11,442 bases of DNA. It comes from Bacteroides sp. GTDB taxonomy: Bacteria > Bacteroidota > Bacteroidia > Bacteroidales > Bacteroidaceae. The notes below the pieces were generated by a model, which searched no databases, was not told where the DNA came from, and was given only the letters and a program-made list of their open reading frames with translations. The stretch is taken from assembly GCA_019414725.1 (NCBI GenBank), contig DXLM01000071.1, forward strand, positions 3,838 to 15,279, in the 5' to 3' direction. A program made the position numbers and the translations under genes. Positions 1 to 7,695 of this stretch are shown here, one piece after another. Positions within the stretch are counted from its first letter, which is position 1. Each line of letters starts with the position of its first letter.

Positions 1-2284
1 CAGCCACCCCGTTCTCATATTTCATCAAGATAAAATCAACTGCATTACTATACTTGGTCGTACGAATGATACGCAATGCATATCCCGTTAAAGTACGGGT
101 ATCAAACTTGATATACAAATCCAAATACTGTCCTGTTGCACTACCAAAACCTTGTCCTGCTGTTTTACTGGCATCCACATTCAAGGTTATTGCCATATCT
201 CCATAGCTGCCATCCAATGGAGTATACAGCAAACGGGCTCCTTTCTGATCTTGCAACAAACCGGTTCCGTGAGAACCATTCATTCCCGGCCCATAAATCC
301 AATAATCCTTATCCGGAACTACCTGCCAATCGTATGCTGCCGTATCCAAAGGCTTATATCCACCAATCGTCCAAAATCCCGGTAAAAGTTGTGGTTGATT
401 CTTACATGGAAAGTTCTGAAAATCCGTTTCAAATATATGAGTGATGTTCACTTGCCCTTTTTTTATCGGAGAGTTGGAAACAACAATTCGTTCTTCCCCC
501 GGCAAACAACGCAGATGCTTGGGAGCGATAACTGCCATCAGATAATAACCAACATCTTCTTTTACCAAAGTATAGGAATATTCCGGTTCATTCAAGCGGG
601 ATACCAAAACCGGAAGTCTATTAGTCCCGTTCCTGTCCGTACATCTATACCAGGTTATCAATGATTCATCCTTGCGCCCATTCAAATCCAAAGCATAACT
701 GACAGTAGCTACTCCTTTAGTAATATTCAGCTTTGGATTTTCCGTAAACGAAGGAGCCGATACATAGTCCGGTGCAACCGTAAGTTCTGTGGCACATTCC
801 AAACCATCCTCTGTATAGGCTATCACTGTAAAATGCTTTGTTTCATCCTCCACATTAGTTGCCTCGACAACACATTCATATCCCTCGGAAGTGGATAATT
901 TCACATTCTTTTCATAACCTTGTTGTACTTTCCACTTCACGGGAACATTATTCAGCACATAGTTGCAATGTCTTTTTACCGTTGCAACCAGTCTGACCGG
1001 CTGGCCACCAGTCTGAATGGAAGCCGTTAAGGGCTCTACAGAAAGACAAGAAGGCATCCGAGTATAATCCCTTCCATCTCGCTTACCTATAGCAATAACA
1101 CAGTCTTTCACCCGAAGAGGATCCCAGTCATCCTCTCCTCTCAATAAATTGTAAGTATTATAAATCACCTCTCCATTCTCTTCCAACCGGAAAGCTTTCA
1201 GTTGATTCAACTGATCCATGCAAACCGTATTATAAGGCTTGTCAGCCCCTATTACATAAGGTTGCCCGTTCAGCTTCACATTATATTGATAACAACGTAA
1301 CCAATCTGTAGGATCATGTGTCCAGCCCGCATAAACCGGCTTCTTCGAATGATAACGGCAATCAACAATACTTAACGGCCCGACCGACTTACAAAAATAT
1401 TGCCGGTCTTCCTCATGACACACATAAAAGTCACAGTTCAAAAATACAGCTCCGCCCATATCACTTCTCCAAAAAGGTTTCTGACCATAAAAATGAAGTG
1501 TACAATCCAGATAAACCCCTGTTCCGGTCAATGCGTCATCCGTACTTTCCATGTGGCATTTATTAAAAAGTATCCGCTTGGCGCCATTCAACGGATTCAT
1601 ATTCAAGCGGCTGATGAAATGTACATTATCCGCCACAATCTTGTCGCCATGACAATAAGCAACGTGTGCCTGAGTGATGGCAGACATTCGTTTTTTCCTG
1701 CTTAATTCTTTCTTCAGAGGATATTCCAAATCGACATTACAGAAATTCCCCATGGTCAAGTCCTTTACCAACAGACCGTTTCCCCAAAAATCAAACATGG
1801 TGAAATTACCGACAGCCCCCTGTGTCTGTCCACGGCTGGATGCCAGGACTGTATTTTCAGGATGGCTATTCAATCCGATAATATGGAGATAAGGGCATTT
1901 AACAACCAAGCCGAACGGTTCACGTCCGTCTTTACCAACACGAATAGCAGGGTCATCTGGATCATCAATCCAATAGACATAAGGAGCCAAATAAACTTTC
2001 ATCGGTTCCGCTTCCGTACCAGCTGAGAAATTAGCGGCAGCTTTATTGAAACTATTAAAGACATAAGGATTATCCGCCACTTCCCTATCGGACAACTGCC
2101 CATCAACAAAAAATGTTTTCGGACCTAAAATAATTTCTTTATCTGTATAACGAAGGCAGTTCCCTTTAAATTCTATAGGTTGTGAAGGATCTAACGAACT
2201 ATAATGATCAATACTTTGTGCTTTTAACAGATGTCCCCATACAAGCCAGCACAAGGCAAAAGCGAGGAAATGTAAATGTTTCAT
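1..2284 (-). CDS. CE8-like (pectin methylesterase-related) right-handed beta-helix protein, partial, 3' end off the window
   Basis: The frame is open from ATG at 2284 to the left edge: 761 codons, no stop, C-terminus missing. Residues 1-23 form a signal peptide (MKHLHF, hydrophobic core, then KAQS). Residues about 90-345 read as a right-handed beta-helix. By eye they follow the pectin methylesterase order: HIIGLNS (134-140) for the early I-G-D/L strand, MFDFWGNGLLVKDLTMGN (163-180) for the 'VxGDGFxARDxTFxN' strand, SAITQAH (201-207) for QAVALR, STDDALTG (247-254) for GTVDFIFG, and AGW (319-321) for the late GW. D250 would match the nucleophile Asp, but the position of the acid/base Asp (the QD motif) appears to hold N228. 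Coils repeat a hydrophobic-[ND]-C turn at C261, C284 and C309 (similar at C243), suggesting a Cys ladder. Residues about 415-605 look like two beta-sandwich (Ig-like) domains, and 610-761 like a jelly-roll or lectin-type module. Probably an exported enzyme or glycan-binding protein of this PUL. The fold is fairly secure; esterase activity is not. Confidence 0.8.
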   Translation of the reverse strand, partial: MKHLHFLAFALCWLVWGHLLKAQSIDHYSSLDPSQPIEFKGNCLRYTDKEIILGPKTFFVDGQLSDREVADNPYVFNSFNKAAANFSAGTEAEPMKVYLAPYVYWIDDPDDPAIRVGKDGREPFGLVVKCPYLHIIGLNSHPENTVLASSRGQTQGAVGNFTMFDFWGNGLLVKDLTMGNFCNVDLEYPLKKELSRKKRMSAITQAHVAYCHGDKIVADNVHFISRLNMNPLNGAKRILFNKCHMESTDDALTGTGVYLDCTLHFYGQKPFWRSDMGGAVFLNCDFYVCHEEDRQYFCKSVGPLSIVDCRYHSKKPVYAGWTHDPTDWLRCYQYNVKLNGQPYVIGADKPYNTVCMDQLNQLKAFRLEENGEVIYNTYNLLRGEDDWDPLRVKDCVIAIGKRDGRDYTRMPSCLSVEPLTASIQTGGQPVRLVATVKRHCNYVLNNVPVKWKVQQGYEKNVKLSTSEGYECVVEATNVEDETKHFTVIAYTEDGLECATELTVAPDYVSAPSFTENPKLNITKGVATVSYALDLNGRKDESLITWYRCTDRNGTNRLPVLVSRLNEPEYSYTLVKEDVGYYLMAVIAPKHLRCLPGEERIVVSNSPIKKGQVNITHIFETDFQNFPCKNQPQLLPGFWTIGGYKPLDTAAYDWQVVPDKDYWIYGPGMNGSHGTGLLQDQKGARLLYTPLDGSYGDMAITLNVDASKTAGQGFGSATGQYLDLYIKFDTRTLTGYALRIIRTTKYSNAVDFILMKYENGVA

Positions 2285-2312
2285 TTTGTATAGATTAAGA
2301 TTTGTTCTACTA

Positions 2313-2320
2313 CAAAAGTA
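2313..2320 (-). promoter_or_regulatory. Possible internal -7 element for the CE8-like gene
   Basis: The minus strand reads TACTTTTG, matching the Bacteroides -7 consensus TAnnTTTG, about 29 bases before the ATG at 2284. No TTTG is seen at the right distance upstream; the nearest equivalent reads TTTCTG. It is therefore a weak candidate that could let the last gene be transcribed apart from susC. Confidence 0.25.
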
Positions 2321-2348
2321 AACGAGAGACAGGGGACAGAAAGGTAAA

Positions 2349-2413
2349 AATTGGTCTATTATGTGCAAATTTTGAAGAATGTGCTAATTTGCCAATTTGC
2401 TAATAGGCCAATT
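2349..2413 (-). terminator. Terminator-like hairpin B in the gap before the CE8-like gene
   Basis: Arms 2401-2413 and 2349-2361 pair at 12 of 13 positions (one C/A mismatch), and 2394-2400 with 2365-2371 extends the stem by 7 perfect pairs beyond a 3-base bulge. In the minus-strand transcript the base of the stem runs straight into a short U-rich stretch (AAUUUUUACC). This looks like a weak intrinsic terminator, but the U-run is short and the stem AU-rich. Its 5' arm shares bases 2394-2400 with hairpin A. Confidence 0.35.
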
Positions 2414-2472
2414 GACATGCGAACATAGCGGAACCAAACGGCAAATTAGCATATTAGCAAATTAACACATTC
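2377..2472 (-). repeat. Long inverted repeat (hairpin A) just after the DUF5060-family gene
   Basis: Bases 2457-2472 and 2377-2392 are inverted repeats of 16 with one DNA mismatch. Bases 2441-2450 and 2391-2400 are inverted repeats of 10 with one mismatch, sharing two bases with the outer arm. In minus-strand RNA both mismatches become G-U pairs, so each stem is fully paired. The 5' arm starts 5 bases after the stop of the upstream gene. The block is built from iterated GCAAATT/AATTTGC units (2365, 2386, 2394, 2441, 2457). It may stabilise the 3' end of the upstream message, form part of an attenuator, or be a dispersed palindromic element. Confidence 0.7.
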
Positions 2473-2477
2473 ATAAA

Positions 2478-4085
2478 TTATTCTACTTCAGTTATCCTTA
2501 GCAGCAGATAAGGACTTGCAGGCAGTCTTACTCTCCCTTGATTTTTATCATACACCCTATCCTTTACAGGAGCAGTTGTTTCAAAAACGGCAGGCCATTC
2601 GGCTATCGTCATGTTCCAAGTATCAATGACTTCCACTTTAAAACGTACTCCTTCTTTCAAACGTGGATAAAAAGCGTTTTTTACCGGTAAATCAAATGCC
2701 CATTCCGGTTTTATTTCCTTGCCCAGATAAATCATATAATAATTTTCTCCGGCAGTCGAAGTATAAGGGTCCCAACTACTATCACATAAATGCAGAGGAT
2801 TAGGAAGTGCGTCCAAAATCTGTCTTGTAAAGCCGATGCGCTTCCAGGACTCCCCTTGAAAAGTTCCTCCTACAGCCAGAAAATCACGAGAATAATCTTT
2901 TGAATTATCCATATAACATTCTCCGTGAGTTACGTAAGTTCCCACAATCAGCCCTTGCCACAAGCGATAAAGATATTCCTGACCGCTCAAGCTTCCCCAT
3001 CGGTTATCCATATTACCCTCATAACATACCTCATCAAAAATAATCGGTTTCTTATAAATATTCTTCACCGTAGCCGCCCTTCCAAAACCTTCTACAGGTG
3101 CCTGGTCCTGTATACTGGCATGAGTGTATTCAGGTTCCCAATATTTATAATACTTAGCTGTATAAGTATGAATGGAGCATAAATGGGAATAAGGATCATT
3201 CTCTACTACCGTATGTGTAAAAGTATCCCAATATTCCGGTTTTAATTCTCTCAAAAAATCATATTCATTGGCCAATGACCACCAAATATTGCGAAATGAA
3301 CTCATACGGGCTGTCAGATACTTCAAGTATCGGACACCGGCTTCCAAAGGCATTCTGTCAAATCCCCAACGACCACCATCATAAGGGTGGAAAAGAATCA
3401 AATCAGCCTCTACTCCTATTCCGGCCAATTTATCCACACATGCTTCCACATGAGCAAAATAAGCAGGATTGAAGCGGGTGAAATCCCATTCATACACAGG
3501 TTTTCCCTTTTCATCCTTTACTATCTTCTTTATCTCAAAAGGAAACATGGAGGGTTCAGGATAATCCGGATCAAAGTTTTGCACAAAAAACAGCATCCTG
3601 ATTTTATTGAACTTGGATAGTTCCAATGATTTCACTGTCTGATCAGGCTGGTTACCTGCCACATGCATCCAATCATAAGAAGTAGTTCCAACTGGATAAT
3701 AACGCGTTCCGTCAGCATATTTAAAATTATAAGTTCCATCCACTTTAACTGGACCATGATTTCCTTTACCCGGAGCAATACATTCTATCCGCCCTTTCAC
3801 CTTATTCAGCACGGGAATCTCACTCTGCGTCACGTACGACCATACTCCCTGGCTCACAGGCATAAAGCGAATTTTGAAGGTATCATTTCCGTCATAGAAT
3901 CCACGTACAGTCAATGTAGTATCCGGTCCGCTAAACGTTGCCGTAAGCTCAATATCAAAAGGGTTCCCCTTTACTTTGGCAGGCAGGGAGATTTCATAAC
4001 GTCCCCAACACTCCACCTTATCTTGGGCAAATCCACCGGAAATCCCCAAAAGCAATAACAATAAAAAAGAGCAGCAATATTTCAT
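2478..4085 (-). CDS. Secreted DUF5060/DUF4038-like/DUF5605 glycoside hydrolase
   Basis: A 535-residue protein starting at MKYCC. The frame is open further upstream (ATG at 4100, TTG at 4130), but only the 4085 start puts a basic residue and Leu-rich core at the N-terminus as a signal peptide, likely cleaved near GGFA-QDK (about residue 20). Residues 25-100 match a DUF5060 beta-sandwich (VECWGRYEISL; RFMPVSQGVWSY). Residues about 115-430 match the DUF4038-like (apiosidase-type) TIM barrel of clan GH-A: E274 in WWSLANEYDF is the probable acid/base and E352 in IIFDEVCYEG the probable nucleophile. Residues about 440-535 fit DUF5605, a C-terminal beta-domain. Length and domain order are normal. 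Members with a DUF4038 barrel include the apiosidases (GH140), but this architecture is mostly uncharacterised, so the sugar cannot be named. It starts 37 bases after the GH43 stop and is probably co-transcribed with it. No Shine-Dalgarno is seen. The product is likely periplasmic or secreted. Confidence 0.9.
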   Translation of the reverse strand: MKYCCSFLLLLLLGISGGFAQDKVECWGRYEISLPAKVKGNPFDIELTATFSGPDTTLTVRGFYDGNDTFKIRFMPVSQGVWSYVTQSEIPVLNKVKGRIECIAPGKGNHGPVKVDGTYNFKYADGTRYYPVGTTSYDWMHVAGNQPDQTVKSLELSKFNKIRMLFFVQNFDPDYPEPSMFPFEIKKIVKDEKGKPVYEWDFTRFNPAYFAHVEACVDKLAGIGVEADLILFHPYDGGRWGFDRMPLEAGVRYLKYLTARMSSFRNIWWSLANEYDFLRELKPEYWDTFTHTVVENDPYSHLCSIHTYTAKYYKYWEPEYTHASIQDQAPVEGFGRAATVKNIYKKPIIFDEVCYEGNMDNRWGSLSGQEYLYRLWQGLIVGTYVTHGECYMDNSKDYSRDFLAVGGTFQGESWKRIGFTRQILDALPNPLHLCDSSWDPYTSTAGENYYMIYLGKEIKPEWAFDLPVKNAFYPRLKEGVRFKVEVIDTWNMTIAEWPAVFETTAPVKDRVYDKNQGRVRLPASPYLLLRITEVE

Positions 4086-4122
4086 AAGCAATTCAATCAT
4101 TAAATTCCAGCTAAACAACGCA

Positions 4123-5619
4123 TCAATCAAGATTTCTCAAAACAAAATCTGTTACTTCCACCTGCCCGTCACCACCGGCAAAAATACCTGGGCGGACAAA
4201 CAAGAAACCATATACCGTATTATGATGTACTCCCGATATCTCAAATCCCCATGGATACTTATGCCATTTTTTACCATCGGCACTGTACCAGGCCGACAAT
4301 ACATTAGCATCATTCCGCAAACGTAACCACATCTTTCCACATTGGTTTGCTTGAGGAAGTTTTGATTCCGTACGACTTACTTGCCCACGCCGATAACGAA
4401 GCATCTGCTTATGATTAAAACCAAATCCAAAATGATAATTCTCATCATAATAAGCCACCAATCCGGCAGATGTATTTTCACCTTTCAGTTCAAAACAAGC
4501 CTCCACTTCATATTTATGAGCACTGGTACGTGCTAATAAGGGAGATCCTTCTTTTGGAGTATTCCCCTTTGCCTCTACACTGATTTTATCAGAAGTAATC
4601 CGGAACCGATCATTTAAGTTATGTTCCCGGCACGTCTGCCATACAAAATCTTCTATACCAGATAATTTCAAACGTTCCGGTGCAGGTAAAGAAATGGCTC
4701 CTTCTTTCAAATGTAACCATCCATCTTCTTTTTGGACCAGTTCACGTAAAAGGGTCTGACGCCCCAATGTCTGGAATCCGTTTTCATAAGCATGGAAAAT
4801 CATAAATAACCGTCCATCTTCCGTATCAACAATAGAGCCATGCCCTTTACTCCACCATTTTTCATTACGGGATTCCGTACGAAGAAGCGGATTGAAAGGA
4901 GCATTCTCCCAAGGACCCATTATATTTTTACTACGTGCCTGTACTACCATATGACTGGTGGGAGGACCTGCCGTACCTCCTTCGGCCACGAACAAATAAT
5001 AGTACTCTCCTACTTTTTTCACGTTCAAGCCTTCCATGGAAACTCCTTCTATATCCCATTCCTCCGGTATTTCCCATTCCTTATAAATCCGAACCGGTTC
5101 TCCTGTAATAGAGCATCCGTCATCCGACAATGGATATAAAGCACCGGAACTGAGCAACAGATAGCGTTTTCCATCACCAACCACATGTTCCGGATCAATT
5201 CCTCCTATTTTCAAATCTACCGGAGTACTCCACGGACCTTCCGGAGTATCCGCCCAAGTTACCATATTGGTTTTCTTTCCTTTCCCATTCAAAGTCGGAA
5301 AATAGATATAAAAACGCTTGTTATGAAATACGATGTCCGGAGCCCAGATATCTCCAGTAAAAGTAGTTAAAGCCGTGGAACATGGAACCCAGTTCACCAA
5401 ATCATCTGATTTGTAAACTACCAATCCTGGAGTATAAACAAAAGAAGAATGAACTAGATAATAAGATTTTCCATAACGGACAATAGAAGGATCCGAATTA
5501 TCACCTTCTAAAATACGTACAGTTGTTTGATCCTCATTCAAAGGATCTTGGGACTGCCCCCATAAAGGGAGCGCCCCAAAGGCTAGCAAAAATGCGCAAA
5601 CAGATAAAATGTTTTTCAT
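4123..5619 (-). CDS. Secreted glycoside hydrolase family 43 with C-terminal lectin-like domain
   Basis: A 498-residue protein with a signal peptide (MKNILSVCAF to about WGQ, residue 22). No lipobox is seen, so it is probably periplasmic. Residues about 35-320 form the five-bladed GH43 propeller: D43 in NSDPSIV is the general base, D142 in GGIDPEHV the pKa-modulating Asp, and E196 in SMEGLNVKKVGEYYYLF the probable general acid (E191 in IEG is a less likely alternative). TGDIWAPDI (88-96) and GHGSIVDTEDG (259-269) are further GH43 landmarks. Residues about 325-498 fit the concanavalin-like GH43 C-terminal domain (GLVAYYDENYHFGFG; FLFVRPGIFAGG). GH43 enzymes act by inversion, mostly on alpha-L-arabinofuranosyl or beta-D-xylosyl links, some on galactosyl links; subfamily and substrate cannot be settled by eye. 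All three acidic residues are present, so it should be active. It starts 9 bases after the susD stop, which implies co-transcription. Confidence 0.95.
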   Translation of the reverse strand: MKNILSVCAFLLAFGALPLWGQSQDPLNEDQTTVRILEGDNSDPSIVRYGKSYYLVHSSFVYTPGLVVYKSDDLVNWVPCSTALTTFTGDIWAPDIVFHNKRFYIYFPTLNGKGKKTNMVTWADTPEGPWSTPVDLKIGGIDPEHVVGDGKRYLLLSSGALYPLSDDGCSITGEPVRIYKEWEIPEEWDIEGVSMEGLNVKKVGEYYYLFVAEGGTAGPPTSHMVVQARSKNIMGPWENAPFNPLLRTESRNEKWWSKGHGSIVDTEDGRLFMIFHAYENGFQTLGRQTLLRELVQKEDGWLHLKEGAISLPAPERLKLSGIEDFVWQTCREHNLNDRFRITSDKISVEAKGNTPKEGSPLLARTSAHKYEVEACFELKGENTSAGLVAYYDENYHFGFGFNHKQMLRYRRGQVSRTESKLPQANQCGKMWLRLRNDANVLSAWYSADGKKWHKYPWGFEISGVHHNTVYGFLFVRPGIFAGGDGQVEVTDFVLRNLD

Positions 5620-5628
5620 ATATAATCT

Positions 5629-7665
5629 TTATTCTTGTGCCAAACCATATCCATTCGTTATCTTTCCTTTAGACTTGCTCAACGTTTCGAATGGAATAGG
5701 CCAATAATATCTGGGAGGAACATTACCTTCCTTTACTCCCGGCAACAAATTACTATTTGTATAATGATCAGCATATTTCACTAATGTCACTCCCCAATCA
5801 ACCTTCGAATATCCCTCGTCAAACAATTTCTTTGCTTCAGTACCATTGGGATCTATATAATTAAACAACCCCTCAATAGCCAAGTTGTGGTCTGTTCCAG
5901 TAACTTTTACCGGAGTGGTACTATAATCGTATTGTCCTCTCCATCCTGGATACAGAGCTGGATTTGACTCGTCAGGATCAAAAGTCAATGGTGAACTTAA
6001 ATGCACTTTTTTAGTATATATATAATTCGAGATCACATTCCCATTAGCAAATTCATGGTATCCTTTTGTTTGCAAATCATTAACCATCTCCGTCATTTCT
6101 GCACGAACAGCTAAAGCTTTTTCCACAAACTTACCCGAACGAATCAAATCCCAGCGACGAGTGCCTTCACCTAAAAGTTCTAATTTGCGCTCCTGCAAAA
6201 TAGCTTCCTTCAAAACTTCACCTGAAGCTGAAATATCATGTTCAGCATTCCCGAATGCACGTTGACGAATTTGGTTAAGTAATTGGATTGCTTCTCCTTC
6301 TGCTCCTAATTCTGCTTTAACCTCCGCTTGCATCAAAATAAGGTCAGCAAGCCTCAACACCGGCCAATTCATTCCCGAAGTACGTTGAGATGTAGTATAA
6401 GGAGGATTCATACGATTCTCATCCCATTTATTAATAGCAATTCCCCCATCCAACTTGCTACCCGGAGCAAAAGACAACAGAGCTTCATTGCCATCACCTT
6501 TACTGCCAGTAACAGTCACACTAGCATCTCTACGCATATCACCCGCTTCAAACTCACCATAATAGAAAGAGGGAATAATACGTAACGCTCCAAACGACTT
6601 GCAAGGCGCAGCCTGATTACTACCACCACTAGACGGGCGTCCAAAAGCATAAGAATATTCACTGGTAGTAGTCTGCCCACTTTGTCCCCCTTGTATATTA
6701 CCTACTTCAAAAATAGATTCCGGACTAAGAGCCAGATCATGAGTGTATTGGAAATGACGCTGAAACGGATTATTCGCATAACTCCGGTCATCAACCGTAA
6801 CTAAAGCAGCCGTTCCTTTATTATTCAAAGCAGCCTGAAAATACTTCTCGGCAATCTTATAATAATCTAGATAATCATTGCGCCGAGCATAGACACATCC
6901 TAGTTCTTCTTTTCCTTTTGTCGTAAACTGTACGTCACCATACAAACCGGGAACATCTGTACGAATTGTCTGATATCCACCGGAATAAAGAGCTATCTGT
7001 CCTAACAACGCGTCAGCAAACCCCTTGGAAAAACGTTCAGCAGTAATGCCACCTTCTCCCAGTGGATACATCAATGCTTCTGCCTCCTTCAATATCTCAA
7101 TAAGATTATCATAAATTTCAAAACGGGAAGTCAATGAATAATCTTCCACATTGTTATTTTCATATCCATAAGGTACATCACCATAATGTTTTACCAAATC
7201 AAAATAGCAGAAAGCCTTCATTGTTAAAGCCTCACCATAAAGTTGAGTCCAATCATTTACTTTTCCTGCTGCCACAGCATCTTGAAATGCAGGTTTATCA
7301 ACTACCAATTCCGCTACCTTAGATGCACGTGCAATCGTAGTATAAAGCCCGTTGAAGCCTGAACCACCAGCATTTACACTTAACAATTCCGGTAATAGTC
7401 TAGCGTTGGCATTATTTAAAGAGCCTATTTCCGGATATATTTCAGAGTCTGAGCCAATGGGATCATTCCAACGATAAGCTCCCATAATACAATTCTGCCG
7501 ATAATTAGCATAACACCAAGACAGGATTTTAAAAGTTTCGGAAGTAGAAGAGGTTACAAACTCATCTCCAGTGTTCTCCGGTGAAGAAGTATTCAGATAA
7601 TCACTACATTGAGCAAAGGAACAGCATAGTGCCAATGCAGATATATATGTTGCTAATTTATTCAT
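5629..7665 (-). CDS. susD-like: SusD/RagB-family surface glycan-binding lipoprotein
   Basis: A 678-residue protein with a lipoprotein signal: MNKLATYISALALCCSFAQC then SDYLN, with C20 the likely lipidated residue (Q at -1 is unusual, but position and context fit Bacteroidota SusD proteins). The helical TPR-type fold shows in WTQLYGEALTMKAFCYFDLVKHYGDVPY (139-166), RLADLILMQAEVKAELG (438-454), LLNQIRQRAFG (462-472), ERKLELLGEGTRRWDLIRSGKF (492-513) and the closing PRYYWPIP (651-658). It binds the target glycan at the cell surface and caps the SusC channel. It is long for the family (often 500-600): about 138 residues separate the WDLIR helix from PRYYWPIP, where many homologues have far fewer. 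It starts 30 bases after the susC stop, the standard pairing. Family assignment is secure; ligand unknown. Confidence 0.97.
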   Translation of the reverse strand: MNKLATYISALALCCSFAQCSDYLNTSSPENTGDEFVTSSTSETFKILSWCYANYRQNCIMGAYRWNDPIGSDSEIYPEIGSLNNANARLLPELLSVNAGGSGFNGLYTTIARASKVAELVVDKPAFQDAVAAGKVNDWTQLYGEALTMKAFCYFDLVKHYGDVPYGYENNNVEDYSLTSRFEIYDNLIEILKEAEALMYPLGEGGITAERFSKGFADALLGQIALYSGGYQTIRTDVPGLYGDVQFTTKGKEELGCVYARRNDYLDYYKIAEKYFQAALNNKGTAALVTVDDRSYANNPFQRHFQYTHDLALSPESIFEVGNIQGGQSGQTTTSEYSYAFGRPSSGGSNQAAPCKSFGALRIIPSFYYGEFEAGDMRRDASVTVTGSKGDGNEALLSFAPGSKLDGGIAINKWDENRMNPPYTTSQRTSGMNWPVLRLADLILMQAEVKAELGAEGEAIQLLNQIRQRAFGNAEHDISASGEVLKEAILQERKLELLGEGTRRWDLIRSGKFVEKALAVRAEMTEMVNDLQTKGYHEFANGNVISNYIYTKKVHLSSPLTFDPDESNPALYPGWRGQYDYSTTPVKVTGTDHNLAIEGLFNYIDPNGTEAKKLFDEGYSKVDWGVTLVKYADHYTNSNLLPGVKEGNVPPRYYWPIPFETLSKSKGKITNGYGLAQE

Positions 7666-7695
7666 AATAATTAATTTAATGATTTGTTTTTTTGA

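Noticed and set aside
136..1892. Several plus-strand open frames of 70-100 codons
   Set aside because: All lie opposite the 761-codon minus-strand frame, which has a signal peptide and beta-helix motifs; they are antisense shadows.
3663..4058. Plus-strand open frame of 131 codons
   Set aside because: It lies wholly opposite the DUF5060-family gene, whose protein shows clear domains and catalytic motifs; the plus frame has no signal or family resemblance.
4086..4130. TTG (4130) or ATG (4100) start for the DUF5060-family gene, overlapping the GH43 stop in the first case
   Set aside because: Both add acidic or polar residues ahead of the signal peptide; MKYCC at 4085 gives a normal one.
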